A stretch of 64,000 nt of DNA from Deltaproteobacteria bacterium (GCA_029552245.1 JAKPDW010000004.1:62001-126000), one strand, 5' to 3'; shown: positions 26,400 to 35,338, counted from the first letter of the stretch. Numbers and translations: made by a program. The notes: generated by a model not told the origin, from the letters alone.

Positions 26400-26806
26400 C
26401 GACCGCAGGCACGGCCTCTAGGCGTTCGCATGCCGCCTGCCAAAGATGGCAAGGACTTCGGCCGCGGGAAGGATGCTCGTTCACCAAGGTGCGGCCCGCG
26501 GCCTTCCAGGGGAGCGAGACGTTCTGCATGCAGGTCATGCCTGGCGCGGCCGTGTTCGGGCACGGGGCCTCAGGCGTGGTCGGGAGCCGGGGACGGGCGC
26601 CAGGCAGGCTGTCGGAGGCGCAGGCCGAACCTCGCCGACTGCGACGATGGTTCACGAGGCATGGAGGCGCTTGGGTGAGGTGGGAGACGGTCGTGTGGGG
26701 GTCGGCTGACCCTCGAGGGTGGGGTTGGTGTCCCGGTGGTTCGGTGGGTCTTCCAACGGTGCGTTTGTTTTCGGGGCTCGGCACGCCAGGCGGCGATCAC
26801 ATGCCC
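26400..26806. other. Intergenic spacer without supported gene
   Basis: Long open frames on both strands here lack start signals and family features. The stretch ACGTTCTGCATG at 26519 recurs at 41628 in another spacer. Confidence 0.4.
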
Positions 26807-26834
26807 GGGTGAGCCTGACGCACTCAGGCAACCC
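26807..26834 (-). terminator. Hairpin after the FliT-like gene
   Basis: GCCTGA (26813-26818), loop CGCAC, TCAGGC (26824-26829), extended by GGGT/ACCC outside a small internal loop. It starts 13 bases past the gene. No T-run. Confidence 0.5.
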
Positions 26835-26846
26835 ACGGTGATTGCT

Positions 26847-27215
26847 TTAGGTGCGCTCGCTCATGATGCGAGGCCCCGGCCTCGCGCCCTGCTTGTAAGA
26901 CCCGACCGAGGACCTGTTCCTGCCGAGCTCCTTGATCTCGGAGGCAAGTTCGCTGCACAGCCTGGAAAGCGAGTTCACGACCAGGGTATGCCTCTCGGAC
27001 AGGCTGCTCAAGAGCCTGGCGATGCGGTTGTCCGAAAGCAGCTCGTTCGAGCTCGAAAAACCTTCCTCGAGCCGCCTCTGGATGGTCTCGGTCTCCCTGA
27101 CGAGGCTCTCGAGGGTATCGAGGTCGCCTGCTGCGATCGCCCCCTCCTGCTTCTCGATGAGGGATCCCCAGGACTCGAGAAGGCTCAGGACTGTTTCTGT
27201 ATGACCTGCTGCCAT
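26847..27215 (-). CDS. FlgN/FliT-like flagellar chaperone
   Basis: A 122-aa helical, coiled-coil-prone protein (LLESWGSLIEKQEGAIAAGD, later LVVNSLSRLCSELASEIKEL) with a basic C-terminus. It overlaps the end of fliS by 31 bases, and its size, helical pattern and position directly after fliS match FliT-type or FlgN-type flagellar export chaperones; sequence conservation in these families is low. AGGAG lies about ten bases before the ATG. Confidence 0.6.
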   Translation of the reverse strand: MAAGHTETVLSLLESWGSLIEKQEGAIAAGDLDTLESLVRETETIQRRLEEGFSSSNELLSDNRIARLLSSLSERHTLVVNSLSRLCSELASEIKELGRNRSSVGSYKQGARPGPRIMSERT

Positions 27216-27556
27216 GTGTCGCGGAGCTCCTGGAGGTAGCCGAGTACCTCGTTTACGGGCGCCGGGGACGAGTGGTACTGTGCATCCACGAGGCGCCTGA
27301 TCATGTAATTGTAGATGGCTTCCAGGTTGTGGGCTATCTGGCCTGCGTCCCGGTTGAGCCCGTTGGTGAGCTCCCACAGGACGTTCTGTGCCTTTGTGAG
27401 GAGTTCGGTCGCACTCATCTGATCCTTCTCCGAGATGGCCTTCAGGGCCTTGCGAAGGAATCCTATGGCGCCGTCGTAACACAGGAGGATCAGCCCGCCC
27501 TGGTCGGCGGTCTGGATCTGGGTCTTCCTGTACGCCTGGTAGCCTTGCATGTTCAT
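27185..27556 (-). CDS. fliS: Flagellin export chaperone FliS
   Basis: A 123-aa all-helical protein with the FliS pattern: YQAYRKTQIQTAD, LILLCYDGAIGFLRKAL, KAQNVLWELTNGLNRDAG and NLEAIYNYMIRRL. FliS binds the flagellin C-terminus and keeps it unfolded until export. GGGGGG lies before the ATG. A sigma-28-like promoter at 27587-27613 fits late flagellar control, and a FliT-like gene overlaps the 3' end. Confidence 0.93.
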   Translation of the reverse strand: MNMQGYQAYRKTQIQTADQGGLILLCYDGAIGFLRKALKAISEKDQMSATELLTKAQNVLWELTNGLNRDAGQIAHNLEAIYNYMIRRLVDAQYHSSPAPVNEVLGYLQELRDTWQQVIQKQS

Positions 27557-27586
27557 GGAGAACCCCCCGATGCGATGCTATTCTCT

Positions 27587-27613
27587 CTATCGGTGACAGG
27601 CTTATTTTCTTGA
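27587..27613 (-). promoter_or_regulatory. Sigma-28 (FliA)-type flagellar promoter of fliS
   Basis: Minus strand: TCAAGAAA (27613-27606), exactly 11 bases, ACCGATAG (27594-27587). The flagellar class 3 consensus is TAAAGTTT-N11-GCCGATAA; CCGATA matches fully. The predicted start is about 24 bases ahead of the fliS ATG. Confidence 0.6.
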
Positions 27614-27634
27614 GAGAAAAAAGGAAGCCGCCGA

Positions 27635-27660
27635 ATGAAACGGCCCCCCGGCTGTTTCAT
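27635..27660 (-). terminator. Hairpin terminator after aspC
   Basis: ATGAAACGGCC (27635-27645), loop CCCC, GGCTGTTTCAT (27650-27660): 11 bp with one G-T pair. On the minus strand a T-rich run follows about 13 bases later. Confidence 0.5.
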
Positions 27661-27751
27661 GAGAAGGGGGATGCACCCGACGCAAAGATGCCAGGGTCTC
27701 CTTGGTGCGGTCTTGGCACGCGGCTGTCTGATTCGACGGCCACGTGGACCG

Positions 27752-28927
27752 TCACAGGGATGCCAGGGCCTCCTTGACGCGGTCGAGCCCTTTCTCGATG
27801 TTCTCCTCGCTGGTCGCGAACGAGAACCTCACGTGGTCGGGCGCACCGAAGGCGACGCCCGGCACGACAGCGACCAGCGCATGCTCGATGAGGTACTGGG
27901 TGAAGGCGTTTGCGTCCTTGAAGCGGTCCAGGTAGCCGTCGATGGACGGGAAGGCGTAGAACGATCCGCCCGGTTCGATGATGCCCATCCCCGGGATCTC
28001 CCTGATCTTCCTGACGATGAGATCCCTTCGTTGCTGGAAGATCTTCCTCCGTTTCTCCACGATGGCGGCGGTCTCGTCGCTGACGAGGGAGGCAAGCGCC
28101 CCTTCCTGGGCGAAGCTGACGGGGTTGGACGTGCTCTGGCTCTGGAGGCGTTCCATGGCCTTGATCACGTCTTTGTCGCCGATGCAGAACCCGATGCGCC
28201 AGCCGGTCATGGCGTAGGTCTTGGAGGATCCGTCGATGATGAAGGTCTTCTTGGCGACCTCAGGCGAGATGCTCGCGACGCTGAAGAACTCGTTCGGCTC
28301 GAACACGATCTTTCGGTAGATATCGTCCGAGATGATCGTGATATCGTGCCTCAGGCAGAGCTCGGCTATCTCCTCGAGCTCTTTTCTGTCGAACACCATG
28401 CCCGTGGGGTTGGACGGCGAGTTGATGACGATGCCCCTCGTCCTGGGGGTGATGGCCCGGGCGACCATGCCGGCCTCGAGCTTCATGCCGGCCTCCCGGG
28501 TGTCCACGATCACGGGCTTGGCCCCAGTCATCTCGATCATCGGCGGATACGAGACCCAGTAGGGCGCAGGGCATATCACCTCGTCGCCCTCTTCGAAGAG
28601 GGTGAAGAAGAGGTTGAAGAGGCTGTGCTTGGCACCGCAGGAGACGATCACGTTCTCGGGCGACACGGCAAAGCCGTAGTCCCTCTCGAACGCCTCGCAG
28701 ACCGCCTCCTTGAGCTTCATGGTCCCGCCTACGGGGGTATACTTGGTATTGCCGCGTCTCAGAGAATCGATGGCCGCCTCTTTGATCGTCTCCGGAGTGT
28801 CGAAATCGGGCTCGCCTGCCGTGAAGCCTATGACATTCTTGCCTTGCGCCCTGAGCTCGTTGACCTTGGCGGTCAGAGCCAGCGTCTCGGAACCGGGGAT
28901 GTTGGAGACAAGGCGGGATATCTTCAT
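27752..28927 (-). CDS. aspC: Pyridoxal-phosphate aminotransferase, aspartate type (class I)
   Basis: A 391-aa fold-type I aminotransferase with the length and motifs of subgroup Ib aspartate transaminases: VIGFTAGEPDFDTP, NTKYTPVGGTMKLKEA, NSPSNPTG, the PLP Lys in DGSSKTYAMTGWRIG and VRFSFATSEENI near the end. It interconverts aspartate and oxaloacetate using glutamate/2-oxoglutarate; other keto-acid specificities are possible. AAAGGACAGTAT precedes the ATG. It is the last gene of the run that begins at ftsY. Confidence 0.9.
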   Translation of the reverse strand: MKISRLVSNIPGSETLALTAKVNELRAQGKNVIGFTAGEPDFDTPETIKEAAIDSLRRGNTKYTPVGGTMKLKEAVCEAFERDYGFAVSPENVIVSCGAKHSLFNLFFTLFEEGDEVICPAPYWVSYPPMIEMTGAKPVIVDTREAGMKLEAGMVARAITPRTRGIVINSPSNPTGMVFDRKELEEIAELCLRHDITIISDDIYRKIVFEPNEFFSVASISPEVAKKTFIIDGSSKTYAMTGWRIGFCIGDKDVIKAMERLQSQSTSNPVSFAQEGALASLVSDETAAIVEKRRKIFQQRRDLIVRKIREIPGMGIIEPGGSFYAFPSIDGYLDRFKDANAFTQYLIEHALVAVVPGVAFGAPDHVRFSFATSEENIEKGLDRVKEALASL

Positions 28928-28951
28928 ATACTGTCCTTTCTGGCAGATATT

Positions 28952-29458
28952 CTACACAGGGTCGATCTTCATGTGCGGAAACTTTTCTTTCAGCTTCATG
29001 AGCACCGGGCGCGGCACGAGCCCCTCCACGGACCCTCCGGCGGCAGCGGTGGCCTTCACGATGGTCGAGCTCACGAAGAGGTGCTTGTAGTCCGTCATGA
29101 GGAAGAACGTCTCCGCCGGCGCGTAGAGCTTCCTGTTCATGAGGGCGAGCTGCATCTCGAGCTCGAAGTCCGAGATCACCCTCAGCCCCCTGAGGATGGC
29201 GCAGGCGCCTGTCTTCTTGATGTAGTCGACGAGCAGGCCCTCGAACGCATCCACGACGATCCTCTCGTCGCTGTCTATGGACTGGCGGATCATGTCGAGC
29301 TTTTCCTGCGTGGTGAACAGGTCCGTCTTCAGAGGATTGTGCCCGACCGCTATGATCACCTTGTCGAAGACGCACAGCGCCCTGTGGACGATGTCTATGT
29401 GGCCGTTGGTGATGGGGTCGAACGATCCGGGGCAGACGGCGATCTTGTCTCGGTGCAT
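28952..29458 (-). CDS. coaD: Phosphopantetheine adenylyltransferase
   Basis: A 168-aa nucleotidyltransferase with the CoaD opening AVCPGSFDPITNGHIDIVHRA (the TxGH nucleotide motif), RGLRVISDFELEMQLALMNR and SSTIVKATAAAGG. It makes dephospho-CoA in coenzyme A synthesis. The gene starts four bases after rsmD, a pairing common in bacteria. Confidence 0.96.
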   Translation of the reverse strand: MHRDKIAVCPGSFDPITNGHIDIVHRALCVFDKVIIAVGHNPLKTDLFTTQEKLDMIRQSIDSDERIVVDAFEGLLVDYIKKTGACAILRGLRVISDFELEMQLALMNRKLYAPAETFFLMTDYKHLFVSSTIVKATAAAGGSVEGLVPRPVLMKLKEKFPHMKIDPV

Positions 29459-29462
29459 GCGG

Positions 29463-29987
29463 TCATTCCTTCAGGACGTAGGTGATCGAGGTTCCGCCGT
29501 AGCGTTTCTGCTTGAAGGCCGGAAGTGGGATCGTCGCGGAGCTCTCGTGTTCAATGACCAGTATCCCCCCAATATCGAGCAGCTTATATACATCACGAGC
29601 GATATCCGATGCAAACGATTTGTGGTACGGCGGGTCCACGAAGATGAGGCCGTACGATGAACTGCACGAGCCCACGAACGAAAAGGCCTCCGCCTTGACG
29701 ATGCTCACCCTCTCGAGTACGCCCAGGGCTGCGGCGTTCTTCTTGATCACGTCGATGCACCTTTTCGACGCGTCGACGAACGTGGCCGATGCGGCCCCCC
29801 TGCTCAACGCCTCGAAGCCGAGCGCCCCGCTCCCGGCGAACAGATCGAGCACGTGAGCGCCTTGCACGTATGCGAGGATCGTCGAGAAGACCGCCTGCCT
29901 GACCTTGTCGGAGGTCGGCCGCACGCCCTGGCCGGGGCTCTGCAGCCTCATGGAGCGGAAACTGCCTGCAGTGATCCTGAGGCTCAT
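29463..29987 (-). CDS. rsmD: 16S rRNA (guanine(966)-N(2))-methyltransferase RsmD
   Basis: A 174-aa class I SAM methyltransferase: RITAGSFRSMRLQSPGQGVRPTSD is the RsmD N-terminus, VLDLFAGSGALGFEALSRGA the SAM loop, and FVDPPYHKSF the N6/N2 methylase DPPY motif. It methylates G966 of 16S rRNA during 30S assembly. GAGGAC lies eight bases before the ATG. Coupled to coaD. Confidence 0.95.
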   Translation of the reverse strand: MSLRITAGSFRSMRLQSPGQGVRPTSDKVRQAVFSTILAYVQGAHVLDLFAGSGALGFEALSRGAASATFVDASKRCIDVIKKNAAALGVLERVSIVKAEAFSFVGSCSSSYGLIFVDPPYHKSFASDIARDVYKLLDIGGILVIEHESSATIPLPAFKQKRYGGTSITYVLKE

Positions 29988-30072
29988 GGGATCGTCCTCG
30001 GCGGTGTCCGGCCGTCGGTCATGGGTGGGAAGAAGGATGCATGGAAGGGCATCGAAACCGGGTGCAGGCCCC

Positions 30073-30798
30073 TCACTCGTCGAGCGCGGCCTCGATCTCG
30101 GAAGCGATCCTCCGAGCCGCCTCCACCGGGTCGCCCGCGCCGCTGATGGGCCTTCCCACGACGAGGAGATCGGCGCCCGCCTTGATCGCGCCGGAGGGAG
30201 AGGAGATGCGTTTCTGGTCTCCGCTCTCAGACCACGAAGGCCTGATCCCGGGGGTCACGACCAGGAAGGAAGGGGGGAGGCTCGGCCTGATGGCCGGCAG
30301 ATCGGATGCCGAGCACACGATGCCGTCAAGACCGCAGGAGGCTGCAAGCCGCGCGAGCAGGTCGGCCTGCTCGTGGGGCTCCCGAGGGATGCCGGTCTCC
30401 ATGAGGTCATCCCTTCCCAGCGAGGTGAGCACGCTCACCCCGACGAGCTTCGGCCGTCTCAGGCCCCCGGCTTCCGCCTCGCTTTGTGCAGCATCGAGCG
30501 CCGCCATGAGCATCGCCTTGCCGCCCGAGATGTGGAGGGTCGCCATGTCCGCGCCGAGCCTCGCAAGCGACCTCACTGCGCCCGAGACGGTGTTCGGGAT
30601 GTCGTGCAGCTTGAGATCGACGAAACACCTGATCCCGCTGTCCTTGAGAAGCCTCACGATCTCGGGACCCACCGCCGTGAAGAGCTCCAGGCCCACCTTG
30701 AACCACCCGACGTGTCCCCTGAGCGTCTCCACCCACCTCCTGGCGGAGTCCATGTCGCCGACGTCGAGGGCGAAGATTATGCGATCGTGTGCAGCCAC
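30073..30798 (-). CDS. pyrF: Orotidine 5'-phosphate decarboxylase
   Basis: A 241-aa TIM-barrel enzyme: [33 protein letters not shown], the catalytic FVDLKLHDIPNTV (D-x-K-x-x-D array) and LLVVGRPISGAGDP. It makes UMP. I chose a GTG start inside the gmk 3' end because GGAAGG is six bases upstream and the protein then begins in the usual place. It overlaps gmk by 22 bases. Confidence 0.94.
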   Translation of the reverse strand: MAAHDRIIFALDVGDMDSARRWVETLRGHVGWFKVGLELFTAVGPEIVRLLKDSGIRCFVDLKLHDIPNTVSGAVRSLARLGADMATLHISGGKAMLMAALDAAQSEAEAGGLRRPKLVGVSVLTSLGRDDLMETGIPREPHEQADLLARLAASCGLDGIVCSASDLPAIRPSLPPSFLVVTPGIRPSWSESGDQKRISSPSGAIKAGADLLVVGRPISGAGDPVEAARRIASEIEAALDE

Positions 30799-31373
30799 GG
30801 CAGCCTTCCGATCATTTCGCTTTTGCTCGCACGCTGTGCGAGGATGACGGCATGCACGGTCTCGATGCACTCCAGGAGTGAATCGTTCACCACGAGGTAA
30901 TCGTAGAGGTTCCACATGGCGAGCTCGGCCCTCGCGTTCTCCATGCGTCGCACGAGAGAGTCCCTGTCCTCGGTACCCCTCGAATGGAGGCGTCTTTCCA
31001 GCTCATCGATGGTCGGGGGGACGATGAGGATGAAACAGCCTTGCAACCCCTTCTCCTTGGCCTGCTTCACCCCCTGCACATCGATGTCGAACAGGACGTG
31101 GAATCCCCGGCTTTCCATCTCCTCGACCCACTCGATGGACGTTCCGTAGAGGTTTCCATGCACGTTCGCCCACTCGAGGAAGGCCCCCTTCCTGACCATG
31201 TCCTCGAAGGTGTCTCTCGACACGAAGAAATAGTCCACCCCGTCCTGTTCGTCCTTGCGCGGCGCCCTCGTCGTGTAGGAGACGGACAGTACCAGGTCCG
31301 GGTTCTTCCTGAGCACCTCCTTGATGACGGTGGTCTTGCCGACCCCGGAGGGGCCGGAGACGAACACCCTCAC
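30777..31373 (-). CDS. gmk: Guanylate kinase
   Basis: A 198-aa P-loop kinase: [50 protein letters not shown] and [16 protein letters not shown]. It phosphorylates GMP to GDP. The GTG start overlaps the remA stop by four bases, with GGAGG just upstream. The remA-gmk pair is a widely conserved linkage. Confidence 0.96.
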   Translation of the reverse strand: MRVFVSGPSGVGKTTVIKEVLRKNPDLVLSVSYTTRAPRKDEQDGVDYFFVSRDTFEDMVRKGAFLEWANVHGNLYGTSIEWVEEMESRGFHVLFDIDVQGVKQAKEKGLQGCFILIVPPTIDELERRLHSRGTEDRDSLVRRMENARAELAMWNLYDYLVVNDSLLECIETVHAVILAQRASKSEMIGRLPWLHTIA

Positions 31374-31660
31374 CTGTCCTCCTTGGAAGCCTGGGTCTCC
31401 TTGTGGTTGCCCCCGTCGGAGAGGCGGTTGGAGATGGTCTCAGCCTGTATGGCGCTCAGGATGACGTGAGAGCTGTCCGTGATGATGATCGATCTCGTCT
31501 TTCTCCCCTGGGTGGCGTCGATGAGCTGTCCGCGTTCCTTGGCCTCTTCGCGCAGGCGCTTCATGGGTGAAGAAGATGGATTGACGATGGCGATGATCCT
31601 CGAAGCGACGACCCCGTTGTTGAAGCCGATATTGAGCAGCCTCGTGTCGTTCCTGCCCAT
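31370..31660 (-). CDS. remA: RemA/DUF370 family protein
   Basis: A 96-aa protein with the DUF370 core [40 protein letters not shown] and [20 protein letters not shown]. In Bacillus RemA is a DNA-binding regulator of matrix genes; in anaerobes of this kind its role is not established. It lies between yicC and gmk, matching the common yicC-remA-gmk order. Confidence 0.92.
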   Translation of the reverse strand: MGRNDTRLLNIGFNNGVVASRIIAIVNPSSSPMKRLREEAKERGQLIDATQGRKTRSIIITDSSHVILSAIQAETISNRLSDGGNHKETQASKEDR

Positions 31661-31702
31661 GCCCTCTCTCCTTTCTCATTCCCTCGAACACATCGAAGAA
31701 CG

Positions 31703-32566
31703 CTATTCTATGTTTTGAACCTGCTCCCTGATCTTTTCTATCTCTGTCTTCGCGTCGATCACGACACGGCTCAACTGAGCGAGCTGGCTCTTGGAGCCGA
31801 TCGTGTTGACCTCCCGGTTTATCTCCTGGAGGATGAAATCAGCTTGCCTGCCTATGGGGCCTTCGCTCTGCGATACGGTGTCCTCCAGGAGGCGGATGTG
31901 GCCTTCGAGTCTCACCAGTTCCTCGGTGATGTCGCTCTTTTCAGCCAGCAATGCGACCTCCTGTTCCAGGCGGGTGGCATCCAGAACCGTCCCCCTCTCC
32001 GCCAGGAGGGCGCTCAAATTGGCATGTAGCCTTTCTTTATATACACTTGTCATGGTGGTTGCAAGGTCTTTCATGGACAGCGTCATGCCCCTGATGGCGG
32101 CGATCCTCGCCCTGATGTCGACGCACAGGTGCTCGCCCTCTCGGGCCCTGGAGGACAGGAAGTCCTCGAGCGCCGCTTCCAGGGCCTCGAGGACCGGCTG
32201 GACGTCCTCCTGGGACGGGGGCCGGCCTTCGACCATCACACCAGGAACGGCGAGCACGTCCCTGAAGGTGACCTCGCCGCCGAAGGTCTCGGCCATCGCC
32301 TTCAGCTGCTCGTGCGCCTTGTTCGCGAGGTGCCAGTCAATGAGGGTCCCGGCCAGGCCGGGCTCCGGCTGGAGGGCCGTGACCACGATCTCCACCTTGC
32401 CCCTGTGAACCGAGTTCTGGACCTTCTCCCTGATCGCAGCCTCCAGGGCCCCCATGTCCTTGGGCACCTTCACGCGGATATCCTTGAACCTGTGATTCAC
32501 GCCCTTGATCTCGACATGGAACCCCGAGACCTCGGCCTGTCCGAACCCGGTCATGCTCGACGGCAT
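31703..32566 (-). CDS. yicC: YicC family endoribonuclease
   Basis: A 287-aa protein beginning MPSSMTGFGQAEVSGFHVE. The C-terminal DUF1732 region reads ITEELVRLEGHIRLLEDTV and IGRQADFILQEINREVNTIGSK. Family members are endoribonucleases involved in RNA turnover. The ATG shares a base with the stop of the DUF4416 gene (TGATG), and AGGGGAGG sits upstream. Confidence 0.92.
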   Translation of the reverse strand: MPSSMTGFGQAEVSGFHVEIKGVNHRFKDIRVKVPKDMGALEAAIREKVQNSVHRGKVEIVVTALQPEPGLAGTLIDWHLANKAHEQLKAMAETFGGEVTFRDVLAVPGVMVEGRPPSQEDVQPVLEALEAALEDFLSSRAREGEHLCVDIRARIAAIRGMTLSMKDLATTMTSVYKERLHANLSALLAERGTVLDATRLEQEVALLAEKSDITEELVRLEGHIRLLEDTVSQSEGPIGRQADFILQEINREVNTIGSKSQLAQLSRVVIDAKTEIEKIREQVQNIE

Positions 32567-33096
32567 CAAGACCTCCCCTTGGTGATTTCTTTGAACAGAG
32601 CCCTGAGAGAGTTGAAGATCCCGATGTAGCGTTCGGAGGCGTAATCGGGGTATGTCCAGGGCAGGCTCCGGTAGGAGTCCCCCTGGTAGATGAGCGTGAC
32701 CTCGGCCCAGATTCCCCTGCCGAGGTACAAGCGGTGGCCGTGCGGCTTCGTGGTGGCAAGGCACACGTTTTCGAGCGTGACGATCCCCGGGTCGATGTTG
32801 ACCTTCCTCCTGGGGCCTTCGCTGTGGTTGTCCTCGAGGGCGTTCGTCGCGTTCTTCGCCTCAGGCAGGAAGTCGCGGCCAACGAGCCTGCCGAATGCAG
32901 CGATGACGCGCTCGAGGGGCGCGCCCATCTCCCGCTCGTAGTACGTGGTGAAGGTGAACGGCATGGGCTCGGTGGCAAACGCGATATCGCCGAAGAGACC
33001 GGTGAGGTCTCCCATGACCGCACCCAGATCCGCAAAGCGGTTGTAGAGCACGCTACAGAAGAGCATGACGTCCCCGGGGACGGCCGCCCTACCCAC
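32566..33096 (-). CDS. DUF4416 family protein
   Basis: A 176-aa protein with the DUF4416 signature elements FTFTTYYEREMGAPLERV, VNIDPGIVTLENVCLATTK, HRLYLGRGIWAEVTL and LPWTYPDYAS. The family is restricted mostly to Desulfobacterota, Aquificota and relatives and has no established function; it commonly sits beside yicC and gmk. The GTG start overlaps the kinase gene upstream and has GGAGGAG five to six bases ahead. Confidence 0.88.
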   Translation of the reverse strand: MGRAAVPGDVMLFCSVLYNRFADLGAVMGDLTGLFGDIAFATEPMPFTFTTYYEREMGAPLERVIAAFGRLVGRDFLPEAKNATNALEDNHSEGPRRKVNIDPGIVTLENVCLATTKPHGHRLYLGRGIWAEVTLIYQGDSYRSLPWTYPDYASERYIGIFNSLRALFKEITKGRS

Positions 33097-34087
33097 AGAG
33101 CTCCTCCAGGCAGACGTCCCTGAGCCTTTCCCAGGGTACGCTCGCGGCCCCGACCTCGGCCACCACCATGCCGGCGGCGACGTTCGCGATCATGGCCGAC
33201 TCTATCGGCGTGGCGCCGGAGGCGAAGGCGAGGGTGAAGCACGCGACCACCGTGTCCCCGGCGCCGGTCACGTCGAAGACTGCCTTGGCGTTCGTGGGGA
33301 TGTCGATGGGGGGGCATTCCGGGCCGAAGAGGCTCATGCCGTGCTCGCCCCTCGTCACGAGGACCATGTCGCAGCCCAGGGCCTCCCTCACCTTGCCGGC
33401 CGCCCTCACCAGGTCGTCGTAGTCCTCCACCTTGATGCCGGAACCGAAGCTGAGTTCCTTGATGTTCGGCGTGATCACGCTGACCCCGTGGTAGTGGGGG
33501 AAGTTCCGTTCCTTCGGGTCCACGCATACGGGGATGTTCGCGCCCTTCGCCATGGGGACGATCAGCCCGAGGAGCTTCTTGCCGATCACCCCCTTGCCGT
33601 AGTCGGAGACGATGACGGCGTCGATCGAGTCGAGATCGTTTTCGAACGAGGCGAGGATCTTTCTCTGGATGCCTTCGGGTATGTGAGAACGGTCTTCCCT
33701 GTCGATGCGGGTAACCTGCTGCGTATGCGCTATGACCCTGGTCTTGACGGTTGTCTTGCGCCTTCGGTCGACGAAGACGCTCGAGGTCGAAAGTCCCATG
33801 CCCTCCATGGTTTCCGCGAGGATCCGGCCGTGTTCGTCGTCGCCCCGTACCGCCACGACACGCACCTCGGCACCGAGACTGACGAGGTTGTTGGCGACGT
33901 TGCCCGCGCCGCCCAGCTTGAAGAGCTCACGCTCAACCTCGACCACGGGAACGGGCGCCTCGGGGGAGATCCTGTCCACCCTGCCCCAGATGTACGCGTC
34001 GAGCATGAGGTCCCCGATCACCATGACGGAAGTCTTCCTCATGGCATCGAAGATCTTGACGAGTCGTTTGCGCGTTATCTTCCGCAT
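33089..34087 (-). CDS. rfaE1: D-glycero-beta-D-manno-heptose-7-phosphate kinase
   Basis: A 332-aa PfkB/ribokinase-family kinase matching the HldE N-terminal domain without the adenylyltransferase domain: GDLMLDAYIWGRVDRISPEAP, KLGGAGNVANNL, VSDYGKGV, VDPKERNF and the catalytic VTGAGDTVVA. It makes heptose bisphosphate for ADP-heptose and hence LPS core. A separate rfaE2-type nucleotidyltransferase is not in the window. It is 21 bases downstream of ftsY. Confidence 0.92.
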   Translation of the reverse strand: MRKITRKRLVKIFDAMRKTSVMVIGDLMLDAYIWGRVDRISPEAPVPVVEVERELFKLGGAGNVANNLVSLGAEVRVVAVRGDDEHGRILAETMEGMGLSTSSVFVDRRRKTTVKTRVIAHTQQVTRIDREDRSHIPEGIQRKILASFENDLDSIDAVIVSDYGKGVIGKKLLGLIVPMAKGANIPVCVDPKERNFPHYHGVSVITPNIKELSFGSGIKVEDYDDLVRAAGKVREALGCDMVLVTRGEHGMSLFGPECPPIDIPTNAKAVFDVTGAGDTVVACFTLAFASGATPIESAMIANVAAGMVVAEVGAASVPWERLRDVCLEELCG

Positions 34088-34108
34088 CTATGGGCTCTGT
34101 GCACGGGT

Positions 34109-35338
34109 TCAGTCGTTGTCGAGGAAGAGGGCCTCCACGAAGCGTTTCGCGTCGAATGGCTGGAGGTCGTCCATGTCCTCTCCGATCCCCACGAACCTGA
34201 TGGGGATGTCGAACTCGTTTGCGATACCCACAATGACCCCGCCCTTGGACGACCCGTCGAGTTTTGTCATCGCGATACCGGTCACGCCTATGGCGCTGTT
34301 GAACTGCCGGGTCTGCTCTATGGCGTTCTGGCCGATGGTTGCGTCAAGGACGAGCAGGATCTCGTGGGGCGCGCCCTCGAGCTTCTTGGAAAGCACCCTC
34401 TTGGTCTTCTTCAGCTCCTCCATGAGGTTTTCCTTCGTGTGGAGCCTTCCTGCCGTGTCGATGATGAGCACGTCGTGACCCCGGGCGAGCGCCGCCTGCA
34501 GCCCGTCGAAGGCGACGCTCGAAGGGTCCGCCCCCTGCTGTGCCTTCACGAAGTCGGCGCCGACCTTGACGGCCCAGTGCTCGAGCTGCTCTATGGCGGC
34601 CGCCCTGAAGGTGTCCCCCGAGGCGATGAGGACGGACTTGCCCTCGTTCTTGAACCGGTAGGCCATCTTGGCGATGGTCGTGGTCTTCCCGGAGCCGTTC
34701 ACCCCGGTCACCATGATCACGAAGGGCTTGACGCCTTCAGGGATGAGGAGTGGGTTCTCCCGGGCGGCAAGGATCGATTCCACCTCCTGGCGTATGGCCT
34801 CCATGGCGGCGTCCGGACCCTCGAGAGACTGCATCTTGCCCTGCACGGCCTCGAACAGGGCGTACGCGGTGCGCACCCCTATGTCCGTGCCGACCAGGGT
34901 TTCCTCGAGCTCGGCCAAGATCGATGCATCGAGCTTGGCCGACCGCCTGAAGACGGCTGCTATGCGATCGATGAAACCCTTGTGGGTCTTGGCCAGACCC
35001 CTGCCCAGTTTCTCTTCAGCTCTCGGCACGGAGGGAGGGGGAACCGGTACCGGCTCGGCCTCGGCGGCGACCCTTTCCTGCACCGCCGCATCAGGTGCGG
35101 CCGCCCGGGGTGCAGGAAGAGCCTGCTGTGCGGCCCTGCCCGAAATCCTCGGATGGATGCCCGGAAGGGGGATGCACCAGAGATTCAGGAGGACACCCGC
35201 CAGGAGGAACACCCATGCCGGGACCGCGCCGATGAGCGGGAGGACGTCTGCGGCCCGGCCGTGAAACGCTGAGATGCCTAGGAACACGTAGCTCAAGGCG
35301 AGGATGACGTAGTCACGGCTCGAGAAAGAATAGTGCAC
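34109..35338 (-). CDS. ftsY: Signal recognition particle receptor FtsY with N-terminal membrane segments
   Basis: A 409-aa SRP GTPase. The NG domain is complete: VTGVNGSGKTTTIAKMAY (G1), DTFRAAAIEQL, DTAGRLHTKENLMEEL (G3), TKLDGSSKGG (G4) and FVGIGEDMDDLQPFD at the end. Unusually, residues about 9-27 and 33-57 are hydrophobic helices, followed by an Ala/Pro-rich linker, replacing the acidic A domain of E. coli FtsY. The GTG start has GGAGGG seven bases upstream. It docks ribosome-SRP complexes at the membrane. Confidence 0.93.
   Translation of the reverse strand: MHYSFSSRDYVILALSYVFLGISAFHGRAADVLPLIGAVPAWVFLLAGVLLNLWCIPLPGIHPRISGRAAQQALPAPRAAAPDAAVQERVAAEAEPVPVPPPSVPRAEEKLGRGLAKTHKGFIDRIAAVFRRSAKLDASILAELEETLVGTDIGVRTAYALFEAVQGKMQSLEGPDAAMEAIRQEVESILAARENPLLIPEGVKPFVIMVTGVNGSGKTTTIAKMAYRFKNEGKSVLIASGDTFRAAAIEQLEHWAVKVGADFVKAQQGADPSSVAFDGLQAALARGHDVLIIDTAGRLHTKENLMEELKKTKRVLSKKLEGAPHEILLVLDATIGQNAIEQTRQFNSAIGVTGIAMTKLDGSSKGGVIVGIANEFDIPIRFVGIGEDMDDLQPFDAKRFVEALFLDND

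Noticed and set aside
26391-26812. Plus-strand 139-codon frame in the maf/fliT spacer
   Set aside because: Random-looking composition, no start signal; part of it only repeats a short motif also seen at 41628.
27635-29485. A 616-codon plus-strand frame opposite aspC and coaD
   Set aside because: Antisense shadow; no homology and no ribosome-binding site.
33065-35272. A 735-codon plus-strand frame opposite rfaE1 and ftsY
   Set aside because: Antisense shadow of two conserved genes with the same biased composition.
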